DNA from: Bacteroidota bacterium
Lineage (GTDB): Bacteria > Bacteroidota > Bacteroidia > Chitinophagales > Chitinophagaceae
Direction of reading: 5' to 3'
NCBI GenBank assembly: GCA_026391455.1
Contig: JAPLEH010000008.1
Coordinates: forward strand, 1 to 64,000
Length of the DNA: 64,000 nucleotides
Shown: in pieces, positions 15,820-24,049 of the stretch
Position numbering within the stretch: position 1 is the first letter of the stretch
How the letters are laid out: the number at the start of each line of letters is the position of its first letter
Position numbers and translations under genes: made by a program
Notes under the pieces: generated by a model
The model's database searches: none
What the model saw: the letters and a program-made list of their open reading frames with translations, nothing else
Told to the model about the DNA's origin: nothing

Positions 15820-16155
15820 ATGACAATCAACTGGGACGATTTTGTTAAAATAGATATCCGCACCGGCACCATCATCAGTGTGAATGATTTTCCCAAAGCA
15901 CGAAAGCCGGCCTACCATCTTACCATTGATTTTGGACCCGAGATCGGTATTAAAAAATCATCGGCACAGATTACCGTGCATTATGATAAAGCAGCTTTGC
16001 TCAACCGGCAGGTGATCGCGGTGGTCAATTTCCCGCCCAAGCAGATCGCCGACTTTATCAGCGAATGCCTGGTGCTGGGTGTGTATGATGCCAACAATGA
16101 TGTAATTTTACTGAAGCCTGACACCCCTCTTGCAAACGGGCAAAAAATTGGCTGA
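15820..16155 (+). CDS. csaA: CsaA-like tRNA-binding protein
   Basis: Protein of 111 residues, the whole length being one OB-fold tRNA-binding domain (TRBD). Diagnostic blocks are FVKIDIRTGTII, KARKPAYHLTIDFGPEIG and a C-terminal NGQKIG. CsaA proteins bind tRNA non-specifically and were first described with chaperone-like, export-related activity. It overlaps the start region of the ogt gene by 8-26 bases, so the two are translationally coupled. Confidence 0.93.
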   Translation: MTINWDDFVKIDIRTGTIISVNDFPKARKPAYHLTIDFGPEIGIKKSSAQITVHYDKAALLNRQVIAVVNFPPKQIADFISECLVLGVYDANNDVILLKPDTPLANGQKIG

Positions 16156-16648
16156 GCTGCATAGCACATATTATCATTCCCCGGTAGGACTGCTGAAAAT
16201 AAGCGGTACGGAAGATTATATCAGCGAAGTGAGTTTTCATGATAAAACACAAAAGCCGGAAGGACATTCGCATAAACATATTCCTCCCCTGCTCATTCAT
16301 TGTGTGGAGCAACTGATCCAGTATTTCAACGGGCAGCGCCGCGTATTTGAATTACCATTGAATCAGGAAGGCACGCCTTTTCAGCATACGGTGTGGAATG
16401 AACTGGTGCTGATACCATTTGGAAAAACCATCAGCTATATCGAACTCGCGCGCCGTACCGGAGATACCAAGGCATCGCGGGCTGTAGCCAGTGCCAATGG
16501 AAGAAATCATATTGCGATCATTGTACCCTGCCACCGTGTGATCGGTGCCAACCGCGATCTGATCGGATATGGGGGCGGACTCTGGCGCAAGAAATGGTTG
16601 CTGGACCTGGAAGCCAAAGTGGCTTATGGGGTGCAGACCTTATTCTAG
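16130..16648 (+). CDS. ogt: Methylated-DNA--protein-cysteine S-methyltransferase
   Basis: Protein of up to 172 residues. The active-site motif IIVPCHRVIGANRDLIGYGGG contains the acceptor Cys that takes the alkyl group from O6-methylguanine, and the Asn-containing block TKASRAVASANG is the recognition-helix region. Repair is direct and suicidal. No in-frame ATG precedes the conserved N-terminus; TTG at 16130 or 16148 must serve, inside the end of csaA. The stop overlaps the convergent 16645-17001 gene by four bases. Confidence 0.93.
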   Translation: MQTGKKLAELHSTYYHSPVGLLKISGTEDYISEVSFHDKTQKPEGHSHKHIPPLLIHCVEQLIQYFNGQRRVFELPLNQEGTPFQHTVWNELVLIPFGKTISYIELARRTGDTKASRAVASANGRNHIAIIVPCHRVIGANRDLIGYGGGLWRKKWLLDLEAKVAYGVQTLF

Positions 16649-17001
16649 GGACATTGTTTTTTCGCCAATGTATCAGGAGGATTGGTACCCGTGCGGAAAA
16701 TAAAGATCTTTTGTGCCGGCAACCCCGCCCGGGTTGCATAGATGCATGCGGAGTCGGCCACCACATTCCAGTCAATACCCGAAGTATCCCGCACGGTGAT
16801 ACAAAGCGTATCAGATATACGGTTATCGCTGCAACGGCCAATACCCAAGATATAAGATTCGCGTGTTGGATAAAACCCATTCCGGAATATAGCTACCTTT
16901 TCACAATCACCTGTACATAGTTCTACCCGTTTGGTAGCAATAAAGCTAAATGCATAGACGAAAAGTATAAAGGCCAGCAGGAGGAAACGGTATCTTTTCA
17001 T
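16645..17001 (-). CDS. Small secreted/anchored hypothetical protein, paralog A
   Basis: Protein of 118 residues with an N-terminal hydrophobic segment (residues 5-23), then a soluble part with four or five cysteines (LCTGDCEK, GRCSDN, DTLCITV, ADSACIY, KKQCP). It is a tandem paralog of the next gene upstream (17018-17368), sharing SDTLC, VSDTTGIDWN-like and PPDTLAKK.CP blocks. Paired cysteines suggest a disulfide-stabilised periplasmic domain. Last gene of the cdd operon. No known family recognised. Confidence 0.75.
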   Translation of the reverse strand: MKRYRFLLLAFILFVYAFSFIATKRVELCTGDCEKVAIFRNGFYPTRESYILGIGRCSDNRISDTLCITVRDTSGIDWNVVADSACIYATRAGLPAQKIFIFRTGTNPPDTLAKKQCP

Positions 17002-17017
17002 GGTTATGATTTACTTA

Positions 17018-17368
17018 TCAGGGACATACTTTTTTTGCCAATGTATCCGGCGGTGTCGCTCCTGATTTAATGATAAATATTTTTTGACGGGGGAGCCCGT
17101 TTTGTGAAGCCACCATACAAGCAGTATCCGCAAAAAGGTTCCAGTCTATTCCGGTGGTATCACTTACAAACACACAAAGTGTATCCGACCCCTGTCGGTT
17201 GGTGCAGCGATACAGGGTGGAGACATAGGGCCTGTTAAGCCTCAAATTCATGAAGGTCTGATTTGTGCGTTCGCAATCATTATCACATTTATCCGGTGTG
17301 GAAGTGGCGATATAAAGTCCTGCATAAACAAACAGGATCAGTACCAATAGGAAGTGTTTTGTTTTCAT
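17018..17368 (-). CDS. Small secreted/anchored hypothetical protein, paralog B
   Basis: Protein of 116 residues from the ATG at 17368 (MKTKHFLLVLILFVYAG begins the hydrophobic segment); 51 bases of extra upstream frame overlap the preceding gene and are rejected. It shares the cysteine pattern and the C-terminal PPDTLAKKVCP with paralog A, 16 bases downstream. The start codon overlaps or abuts the stop of 17370-17768, so translation is probably coupled. Confidence 0.75.
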   Translation of the reverse strand: MKTKHFLLVLILFVYAGLYIATSTPDKCDNDCERTNQTFMNLRLNRPYVSTLYRCTNRQGSDTLCVFVSDTTGIDWNLFADTACMVASQNGLPRQKIFIIKSGATPPDTLAKKVCP

Positions 17369-17369
17369 G

Positions 17370-17768
17370 TTACCTGGCTTTAAACATCCATGACAATCCG
17401 AAGGCTGATAACGCTGCAATCAGGTCGGCCCAATCCAGCGTAAAGCCTGGCAAGGCCCAGCCCTGCAGGAGTTCGGAAAGCAGGATGATTAAAAATACGA
17501 AAAGCGTAAAATACGGCAAAGGGCGATCCTGGGCTTTCTGCCATATAAACAAGGCGGCTGACAAGGAATACGACCAGCAAAAATCAGGGCCGGAAAAAAC
17601 GAGCAGGCGTTGCCAATCGTTCATTTCACTTACCGGTATAAGAGGGGTATGATGGCCGGTCCAGCGAATGACAGCCACCTCTGGTCTGAAAAAATAATAG
17701 ATAGCGAAACCAATAACAAGGGGCAATACACAGTGCAGCAAAAGGCGGATCAGTAAGCGGGCATTCAT
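17370..17768 (-). CDS. Small multi-pass membrane protein (VanZ-like topology)
   Basis: Protein of 132 residues with about four hydrophobic helices. The C-terminal LSELLQGWALPGFTLDWADL resembles the E(L)xQ...DxxDxxxN region of VanZ-like proteins, where a conserved Gln and Asp occur at similar places; the family assignment is tentative. The ATG at 17768 overlaps the cdd stop in an ATGA-type junction, so it belongs to the cdd operon. Confidence 0.7.
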   Translation of the reverse strand: MNARLLIRLLLHCVLPLVIGFAIYYFFRPEVAVIRWTGHHTPLIPVSEMNDWQRLLVFSGPDFCWSYSLSAALFIWQKAQDRPLPYFTLFVFLIILLSELLQGWALPGFTLDWADLIAALSAFGLSWMFKAR

Positions 17769-18250
17769 TTCAATTCGTTGCTGGTAAAAGCAAACGGCAG
17801 TAATTGGATCGCAGATTGTATCACAAGTACCTTTCCTTCCATACCACCGAGTATAAGCCGGATGGGTTTGTGAATGCGCCCTTCGTATTCGAGCAGGGCC
17901 TGGCGGCACATGCCACAGGGAGATATGGGATGATCGCTCTTGATGGAATCACTATTGTAACTGATGGCCAGTGTATCGATAGCTATGCCGGGAAACAAGG
18001 TGGCCGCATTGCCCAGTAATACCCTTTCTGCGCATATACCTACGGGATAAGATGCATTTTCCTGATTGGTACCGGCCACCACTTCCCCGTTAGCAAGCAT
18101 GGCGGCAGCCCCCACAAAAAAATTGGAATAGGGCGCGTAGGCGGTTTCGGTCAGCAACCGGGCTTCATTGAGCAGCCAGGCGTCCTTTTCATTCAGTTCG
18201 CTGCTGTCGGCGTATTCTTCAAAAGTGAATTCAAATTTATTTTCCTTCAT
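17765..18250 (-). CDS. cdd: Cytidine deaminase
   Basis: Protein of 161 residues, within the usual range for the homotetrameric class. AYAPYSNFFVGAA is the substrate-binding entry, GICAERV contains the zinc Cys and the catalytic Glu, and PCGMCRQAL supplies the two further zinc cysteines. It deaminates cytidine and deoxycytidine to the uridines for pyrimidine salvage. The ATG at 18250 is chosen; the longer frame to 18301 runs into a terminator hairpin. First gene of a four-gene minus-strand operon. Confidence 0.93.
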   Translation of the reverse strand: MKENKFEFTFEEYADSSELNEKDAWLLNEARLLTETAYAPYSNFFVGAAAMLANGEVVAGTNQENASYPVGICAERVLLGNAATLFPGIAIDTLAISYNSDSIKSDHPISPCGMCRQALLEYEGRIHKPIRLILGGMEGKVLVIQSAIQLLPFAFTSNELK

Positions 18251-18271
18251 GTACACGATTCGTTTAAAGAC

Positions 18272-18301
18272 AAAAATGCCCCTGAAAATCATCAAGGGCA
18301 T
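18272..18301 (-). terminator. Intrinsic terminator upstream of cdd
   Basis: On the minus strand ATGCCCTTGAT pairs with a TCAGGGGCAT arm and is followed by TTTTTG. It lies between the repeat element downstream of lepB and the cdd start, so it could end transcription arriving from lepB. Confidence 0.55.
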
Positions 18302-18309
18302 CTAAAGTT

Positions 18310-18560
18310 AGTTTATTTTATAGAAATAAATACTTTGTTCTAGAACCTCTTCCACAAAGGGTTTTTACTTTTTTGTCTTGACACAAAAAAGTAACAAAAA
18401 AGTCAAGGCTTCGGAAAAATGACTAAAAATTTTGAAACAAGCCTAAACCCGGCGAACTCGCCGCCAGTTTCGTTTAAATTAGATATACTGCCGGCTCAGA
18501 CAGCGCCGGCTTTTTACGGCTTATTTCAAAATTTTCTTAACGTCATTTTTCCGAGGCCAG
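18310..18560. repeat. Structured intergenic repeat, hairpin repeat copy 2
   Basis: Left part (18310-18410) matches 15640-15785, including the TACTTTTTTGTCTTGACACAAAAAAGTA palindrome. The right part is a long imperfect inverted repeat: CGGAAAAATGAC...AATTTTGAAACAAGCC (18412-18443) pairs with 18518-18553. A GC-rich hairpin GCCGGCTCAGACAGCGCCGGC (18490-18510) lies at its centre. No coding frame. It resembles a MITE-like or REP-like element or a structured RNA. Confidence 0.75.
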
Positions 18561-18597
18561 CGTCTGTCGCAGTTGCGCTAATTTGACCTGTTTCAAG

Positions 18598-20169
18598 TTA
18601 TTTTATAATGCGGAACAACCGTTTCCATCGTGGTCCGCCATCCCAACTGAACCAGATCATCCAGGCTTTGCCCACGATCCGGTCTTCCGGCACAAAGCCC
18701 CAATAGCGGCTGTCCTGCGATTTATGCCGGTTATCTCCCATCATCCAGTAATAATCCATTTTAAAGGTATAAGAACTGGCTTCCTGTCCGTTGAGGTAAA
18801 CTTTGCCATTCTTTTGTTCCCAGTTATTACCTTCATATACTTCGATGCAACGCTTGTACAAAGGAATGTTTTGAGGAGTAAGCTGTACAGTGCCTCCTTT
18901 TTTGGGTACCCAAATGGAGGCAAAATTATCGGCGGTATTGTGGTAGTACGTGGTATCATACGGGAATACCCTGCCGCTCCGGGTAGAGTCTATTTCTTTA
19001 TTGATGGAATTGGGCAATACACCATTCATCTTTTTCAGCTTTTCCAATTCATCCAGTGTAAGGTTCACTTTATAATAATTGGAAGAAATGGTTTGAAAGT
19101 CATACGCGCCGCTGCTTTGTTCGTTTTGATTCAATGATATGCCCGCCGCTTTCAGGTCATCTTCCGCTATCAGTTTACTACTGTTGAAATAATAATAGGT
19201 GGCGGATGTGGGTGACACAAAGGCTTTCTGTCCATTGATATACAAAATACCATTTTCAATACGGAGCGAATCACCTGCGATGGCCACACAACGTTTGATA
19301 TAATTATCCGATTTATCCACCGGGTGTACCGCTAAGGGTTGAAATTCCGGATTATCCAATACACTTTGTCTGGCCTGCTCATAACTGATGCCCGGGTTTG
19401 CATTGAGCGTGCCCCTCACTAAATCATAATAGGGTACCGCCGACTGAAACTCCGGTCTGTTTACTACCGTATCTCCTTCGGGGAAATTAAATACTACCGC
19501 ATCATTGCGCTTTACTGGTTGGGCAAACCAACGGATATAGGGCAGCTTGATCCATTCCAGGTATGATTTGCGGCTGGATCCAAAAGGCAGGTAATTATGT
19601 ACAAAGGGAAAAGATAAAGGGGTATTGGGTATTCGGGGACCGTAGCTCATTTTACTTACAAATAAAAAGTCTTTTACCAGCAAGGTCTTCTCCATCGACG
19701 AACTGGGAATGGTATAGGCTTCAAATACAAATGTGCGGATCAGTGTGGCGGCTACTACGGCAAAAATGGCTGCATCCACCCATTCTCTCCAGCCTTCTTT
19801 TTTATGCTTCTTTACGCCTTCGGGGCCAATGTACCGGGGATCTTCCTTGTAGGCAAGATAAGGAAAATAGATGGGTGCGGCGAGCGATGCAGCCGCGTGT
19901 GCGCCGAAACCGAATTTGCAAAACAACTTGACAAACTCGATAAAGATGCCCGGGCTGATGAACCATCCCACTACGGGAATGAATTGCCAGAATACCCAAT
20001 GCTTGGGCCTTTGTGCCAGCCCCTGCATGATCCAGGTATTGTAAAAGGGTACATAGGCTTTCCAGGGCTCCACGCCGGCCTTCGCAAATAATTTCGCGAA
20101 GCCAAAGGAGGGCAGAAAAACAATTAGCGTTCCGATAAGGTAAACGATCAGTAAATGTTGTATAGGCAT
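18598..20169 (-). CDS. lepB: Signal peptidase I
   Basis: Protein of 523 residues. Several hydrophobic segments occupy residues 1-110, and the anchor before the catalytic domain lies at about 131-148. PSSSMEKTL places the nucleophile at Ser158, NYIKRCVAIAGDSL gives the general base Lys292, and MGDNRHKSQDSRYWGFVP is the third conserved box. A long insertion of about 150 residues between the second and third boxes is typical of Bacteroidota enzymes. It cleaves Sec and Tat signal peptides on the outer face of the inner membrane. Monocistronic in appearance. Confidence 0.95.
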   Translation of the reverse strand: MPIQHLLIVYLIGTLIVFLPSFGFAKLFAKAGVEPWKAYVPFYNTWIMQGLAQRPKHWVFWQFIPVVGWFISPGIFIEFVKLFCKFGFGAHAAASLAAPIYFPYLAYKEDPRYIGPEGVKKHKKEGWREWVDAAIFAVVAATLIRTFVFEAYTIPSSSMEKTLLVKDFLFVSKMSYGPRIPNTPLSFPFVHNYLPFGSSRKSYLEWIKLPYIRWFAQPVKRNDAVVFNFPEGDTVVNRPEFQSAVPYYDLVRGTLNANPGISYEQARQSVLDNPEFQPLAVHPVDKSDNYIKRCVAIAGDSLRIENGILYINGQKAFVSPTSATYYYFNSSKLIAEDDLKAAGISLNQNEQSSGAYDFQTISSNYYKVNLTLDELEKLKKMNGVLPNSINKEIDSTRSGRVFPYDTTYYHNTADNFASIWVPKKGGTVQLTPQNIPLYKRCIEVYEGNNWEQKNGKVYLNGQEASSYTFKMDYYWMMGDNRHKSQDSRYWGFVPEDRIVGKAWMIWFSWDGGPRWKRLFRIIK

Positions 20170-20320
20170 GAGCCGTATTTTATTGCTGGCAAAAATATCG
20201 TAAATATATGCTTATCAAAAGGCTTAACTAAAAAGTTTTGTGAAACAGCGGCCAAATACAGATTTCAACCGGCAGGCTGCGCATACCGCATTATGAACGG
20301 GTGCTAATGCCTGCGTCAGT

Positions 20321-21481
20321 TCATTTGGGCATCACATAATTCCGCACATCTTCGGGAGTAATGGTTTTGCCAGACAATATCACGAGTCGCTCCACTACGT
20401 TGCGCAATTCACGGATATTACCGGTCCAGTTGTATTCCTGAAGTAATGTGATGGCGTCGGGCTCAATGGGCTTTCGTGCTATGCCATAATCGGCACATAT
20501 ATCGGTGAGAAACTGGTCGGCGATCATGGGTATATCATCCCTTCTGTCGTTGAGAGAGGGAACATGGATCAATATCACACTGAGGCGGTGATAGAGGTCG
20601 AGACGGAAATTCTTTGCGTCCACTTCTTTCAGCAGGTCCTTATTGGTAGCTGCTATTACCCGCACATCCACACTGATATCTTTATCGGCCCCTACGCGGG
20701 TGATCTTTCCTTCCTGCAAGGCCCGCAGTACTTTGGCCTGAGCCGATGCACTCATATCCCCGATCTCATCGAGGAAGAGGGTGCCTCCGCTGGCCGATTC
20801 AAATTTCCCAATGCGTTGTTTGATCGCAGATGTGAAAGACCCTTTCTCATGGCCAAACAATTCGCTTTCGATCAGTTCGCTGGGAATGGCCGCACAGTTC
20901 ACTTCCACAATGGGTCCGTTGGCCCGGTTGCTTTTTTCATGCACCCAACGGGCTACGAGTTCTTTACCCACCCCGTTTTCTCCGGTAATGAGTATGCGCG
21001 CATCCGTGGGCGCTACTTTATCAATGGTTTCTTTTATCTTTTTAATGGGAGCTGATTCGCCAATCATTTCCTGCACGCGGCTTACTTTTCGTTTCAGCAC
21101 TTTGGTTTCCGTGATCAGATTGCTTTTATCCATCGCATTGCGGATGGTGATCAACAAACGGTTCAGATCCGGTGGTTTGGAAATATAATCGTAGGCCCCT
21201 TTCTTCACCGCTTCCACGGCCGTTTCAATATTACCATGGCCGGAGATCATAATGATGGGTACATCCGGGTTTATCTCCACTGCTTTTTGCAAAAACTCAA
21301 TCCCGTCCAGCTTCGGCATTTTGATATCGCAGAGCACGAGATCATAACTCTTCTCCTTGAATTTCTTCAATCCTTCTTCCCCATCGGAAGCTTCGTCGAT
21401 CTTATAGCCTTCAAAAGAAAGAATCTCGGTGAGCGTTTTACGTATCGCCTTCTCATCGTCAATTATCAGCAGATCTGCCAT
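20321..21481 (-). CDS. NtrC-type response regulator, atypical (no Fis domain)
   Basis: Protein of 386 residues. Receiver domain at residues 1-120 with LVLCDIKMP (phospho-acceptor Asp) and a Lys in YDYISKPPD. The AAA+ sigma-54-activation domain follows: Walker A GENGVGKE, Walker B GTLFLDEIG, and LYHRLSVILIHVPSL. The sigma-54-contacting loop reads GSFTSA instead of GAFTGA. The chain stops at VRNYVMPK just after the AAA+ lid, without a Fis-type helix-turn-helix. DNA contact and sigma-54 use are therefore both doubtful. No sensor kinase is adjacent. Confidence 0.9.
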   Translation of the reverse strand: MADLLIIDDEKAIRKTLTEILSFEGYKIDEASDGEEGLKKFKEKSYDLVLCDIKMPKLDGIEFLQKAVEINPDVPIIMISGHGNIETAVEAVKKGAYDYISKPPDLNRLLITIRNAMDKSNLITETKVLKRKVSRVQEMIGESAPIKKIKETIDKVAPTDARILITGENGVGKELVARWVHEKSNRANGPIVEVNCAAIPSELIESELFGHEKGSFTSAIKQRIGKFESASGGTLFLDEIGDMSASAQAKVLRALQEGKITRVGADKDISVDVRVIAATNKDLLKEVDAKNFRLDLYHRLSVILIHVPSLNDRRDDIPMIADQFLTDICADYGIARKPIEPDAITLLQEYNWTGNIRELRNVVERLVILSGKTITPEDVRNYVMPK

Positions 21482-21502
21482 TCAGAGTTGTTTCTTACAA
21501 AG

Positions 21503-21960
21503 TTAAGGGTTCGACAGGTTCGAGAGGTTGCATAGGTTCCATAGGTTACATAGGTTCCATAGGTTCCATAGGTTACATAGGTTTAAGAGGTTCAAGAGGT
21601 TCAAGAGGTTCAAGAAGTTTAAGAGGTTTAAGAGGTTCAAGAGGCTTGCCTGCCGAAGCTTAAGCGTAGGTAGGTTGTTGAGGTCTGCCTGCCCTTTGGG
21701 CTGCCTGAGCGTAGCCGAAGGCAGGTTCAAGAGGTTCCATAGGTTCAAGAAGTTCCATAGGTTGTTGAGGCATGCCTGCCCTTTGGGCTGCCTGAGCGTA
21801 GCCTGCTGCCTGAGCGTAGCCGAAGGCAGGCAGGTAAACCGTGGCGGGTTGCGGGTTTCTTGCAGCTTGAAGCTTGCTGCTTGCAGCTTGAAGCTGAAAG
21901 CTGGCTGTTGGCTGCTGGCTGTTCAAAGCTCGTAGCTGACAGCTCGCGGCTCGAGGCTTG
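21503..21960. repeat. Composite intergenic repeat cluster F
   Basis: Starts about 20 bases upstream of the response-regulator gene. More than 15 units of the 9-base module (TTCCATAGG, TTACATAGG, TTCAAGAGG) run from 21505 to about 21640. CTGCCTGAGCGTAGCCGAAG units follow with GCCTGCCCTTTGGGCTG duplicated, then AGCTTGAAGCTTGCTGC and GCTGGCTGTTGGCTG runs. In one minus frame it reads as an LNL/NLW tripeptide repeat, which is a by-product. No gene is present between 21482 and 22165. Confidence 0.9.
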
Positions 21961-21963
21961 TAT

Positions 21964-21996
21964 ATAAAAAATAGAAGCCGGGTAGAAACCCAGCTT
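21964..21996. repeat. Inverted repeat (possible bidirectional terminator)
   Basis: GAAGCCGGGT and ACCCAGCTTC pair around AGAA. A-rich sequence lies to the left and GTTTTAAAA to the right, so either strand could terminate here. It lies beyond the pdhB terminator and before repeat cluster F. Confidence 0.4.
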
Positions 21997-22113
21997 CGTT
22001 TTAAAATCCAATATCCTATGAAAAACCGTTACAAAGATGCATGTTTTGGGGCGAAACGCTGCACGGTTGACGAAAAATATTTATCCATAGTAAATTTCCT
22101 TGCAATCGGATGC

Positions 22114-22140
22114 AAAGAAAAAGCCCTGACAAACAGGGCT
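22114..22140 (-). terminator. Intrinsic terminator of pdhB
   Basis: AGCCCTG and CAGGGCT (22122-22140) form a 7-bp stem with a 5-base loop, followed on the minus strand by TTTTTCTTT. It lies 26 bases beyond the pdhB stop codon. Confidence 0.75.
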
Positions 22141-22165
22141 TCGCAATAAAAATATTGAGACAGGA

Positions 22166-23155
22166 TTATTTTACCTGATACATCACTTCTTTTACCAGTT
22201 TTACGGTACGTGGTACATCCGGTAATGCGGCTGCCACGAGGTTGGGTGCATAGTGCAGGGGTGCGTCTGCTGCTGTGATCCTGCGGATCGGTGCATCCAG
22301 GTAATCGAATCCTTCTTTTTGTATACGATAGGTGATCTCGGAAGAAACAGAAGCAAATGGCCATTGTTCTTCCACGATCACGAGGCGGTTGGTCTTTTTT
22401 ACACTTTCCAGAATGGTCATCCAGTCGAGCGGACGAATGGTGCGCAGGTCGATCACTTCCGCACTGATGCCTTCTTTTTCCAGCTCTGCTGCGGCGCCCA
22501 ATGCTACTTTCATCATTTTATTGAAAGAAACGATGGTCACATCTCTTCCGGCCCTTTTGATGTCTGCCTTACCCAGTTCGATATAATATTCTTCTTCGGG
22601 CACTTCTGATTTATCGCCATACATCAGCTCACTTTCCATGAACATCACGGGATCTTCTTCATAGCGGATGGCCTGTTTCAGCAATCCTTTTGCATCATAA
22701 CCATTGCTGGGTGATACCACTTTTATTCCGGGAATATTGGCATACAAAGCTTCAAAGGCTGTAGAGTGCTGGGCACCCAACTGACCGGCAGATCCGTTTC
22801 CTCCGCGAAAAACGATAGGACAAGAAATCTGCCCACCACTCATTGCCAGCATTTTAGAAGCGGTATTTAATATTTGATCTAAAGCCAGTACGGCAAAGTT
22901 CCAGGTCATAAATTCCACGATGGGGCGCAATCCGTTTTGCGCAGAGCCCACCCCGATAGCGGTAAAACCCAGTTCAGAGATCGGTGTATCGATAACCCGC
23001 CTGGGGCCGAATTCGGCCAGCATACCCTGGCTTACTTTATAGGCACCGTTGTATTCCGCAACTTCCTCCCCCATCAGGTATACCCGCTCATCCCGTCTCA
23101 TTTCTTCGCTCATTGCTTCCCGCAGCGCGTCCCTGAATGCAATTAATCTGGCCAT
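22166..23155 (-). CDS. pdhB: Pyruvate dehydrogenase E1 component, beta subunit
   Basis: Protein of 329 residues, the usual length of separate E1-beta chains. MGEEVAEYNGAYKVSQGM with TPISELGFTAIGVG, then EFMTWNFAVLALDQI and GNGSAGQLGAQHSTAFEA, are family signatures; the Glu of the first block contacts thiamine diphosphate. The C-terminal transketolase domain carries VVEEQWPFASVSSEI-type sequence. With E1-alpha it decarboxylates pyruvate for acetyl-CoA formation. E1-alpha, E2 and E3 are not in the window, so the subunits are encoded separately. Its own terminator follows. Confidence 0.95.
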   Translation of the reverse strand: MARLIAFRDALREAMSEEMRRDERVYLMGEEVAEYNGAYKVSQGMLAEFGPRRVIDTPISELGFTAIGVGSAQNGLRPIVEFMTWNFAVLALDQILNTASKMLAMSGGQISCPIVFRGGNGSAGQLGAQHSTAFEALYANIPGIKVVSPSNGYDAKGLLKQAIRYEEDPVMFMESELMYGDKSEVPEEEYYIELGKADIKRAGRDVTIVSFNKMMKVALGAAAELEKEGISAEVIDLRTIRPLDWMTILESVKKTNRLVIVEEQWPFASVSSEITYRIQKEGFDYLDAPIRRITAADAPLHYAPNLVAAALPDVPRTVKLVKEVMYQVK

Positions 23156-23250
23156 TATAGCTTGTTTTTTAGGTGGGCAAATTTAAGTGAGATGGTGGAT
23201 AAAACCTAAAATTGAACGGGCTTATGCCTCCTTTACACTGATTTGATAAC

Positions 23251-23287
23251 ACAAACGCCGGTTATGATTCACATAACCGGCGTTTGT
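23251..23287 (-). terminator. Strong hairpin after the 23307-23936 lipoprotein gene
   Basis: A perfect 16-bp stem (ACAAACGCCGGTTATG with its complement) closes a five-base ATTCA loop 20 bases beyond the lipoprotein stop. The T-run is weak (GTTATC), so it may act as an mRNA 3' stabiliser as well as a terminator. Confidence 0.6.
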
Positions 23288-23306
23288 AAATAATTAAATG
23301 GTATGC

Positions 23307-23936
23307 TTAGTTTTCCTCCAGACAACCGTCTTTATATTTTTCAATAATCCTGTCCACCTCCGCATCTGTAAGATTGGATGCTTGCTTGTAATCAGGATAG
23401 AGGCTTTCAATGCGGTTGAGCATACAGTCGCAATAGCTTTGCGATACAGCCCTGCTTTTACCCTTTTTCATAGCTGAGCCTACACAACTGGAGATAAACC
23501 CGTCCTTTTCTGACTGGGGCCAGTTGCTGCCGGTATTACTTACCTCACCGGAGTTGCCACCTAACTCTTTTCTGCATTCATTTCCTAACCTTTTTCCTTC
23601 CTCAAAAGAAGTCTTCCGGTCCATCTCCGCATAGGAACTATATAATTTGCTGAACTTCTCTATCAGGCAGGGGCACATTTTGGCACCTTCTTCGGGGCGG
23701 TCTTTAAAGGTTTCCGCACACTGGTCTTCCAGTTTCTTTATATCTGAAGCTGACCAGGCGGATTCACTATATCCGGTATTCTTTGAATCTTCTTTATCTT
23801 CTTTGTCTCCTTTATCCTTGGAATCGGAGCCCAGGTAATCGTCTTTTTCTTTTATACCAGTATCAGCCTTGGGTTTATTATTATTACAGGCGGTTAAGAG
23901 GCTGATTGCTGTCAGCATAATGAACAGTCGTTTCAT
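23307..23936 (-). CDS. Lipoprotein with duplicated Cys-rich module
   Basis: Protein of 209 residues. The signal ends in a lipobox, SLLTAC, so the mature N-terminus is lipidated. A linker of about 30 Asp/Lys/Glu residues follows (GDKEDKEDSKN). Two related modules then occur: QCAETFKDRPEEGAKMCPC with a C-terminal Tyr-containing helix, and SCVGSAMKKGKSRAVSQSYCDC with MLNRIESLYPDY. Each has the pattern Cys, about 15-17 residues, Cys-x-Cys. No known domain is recognised. Probably an outer-membrane or periplasmic lipoprotein. Monocistronic. Confidence 0.8.
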   Translation of the reverse strand: MKRLFIMLTAISLLTACNNNKPKADTGIKEKDDYLGSDSKDKGDKEDKEDSKNTGYSESAWSASDIKKLEDQCAETFKDRPEEGAKMCPCLIEKFSKLYSSYAEMDRKTSFEEGKRLGNECRKELGGNSGEVSNTGSNWPQSEKDGFISSCVGSAMKKGKSRAVSQSYCDCMLNRIESLYPDYKQASNLTDAEVDRIIEKYKDGCLEEN

Positions 23937-24049
23937 TTTGGTTGTGTTTTGGTTAGGTTGAAGATAGGCAAAATTTATCCGCTGTATATAACACTTTTGA
24001 GGGATGTGTACATGTTGCAGGAAAAAATGGAGGCATCACCGACAGTATA

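Noticed and set aside
21503-21748. Leucine/asparagine repeat protein on the minus strand
   Set aside because: It is a direct translation of repeat cluster F; the opposite strand gives a similar HRL pattern.
21958-22149. 63-residue open frame on the plus strand
   Set aside because: It spans the pdhB terminator and an inverted repeat, with no features of a real protein.
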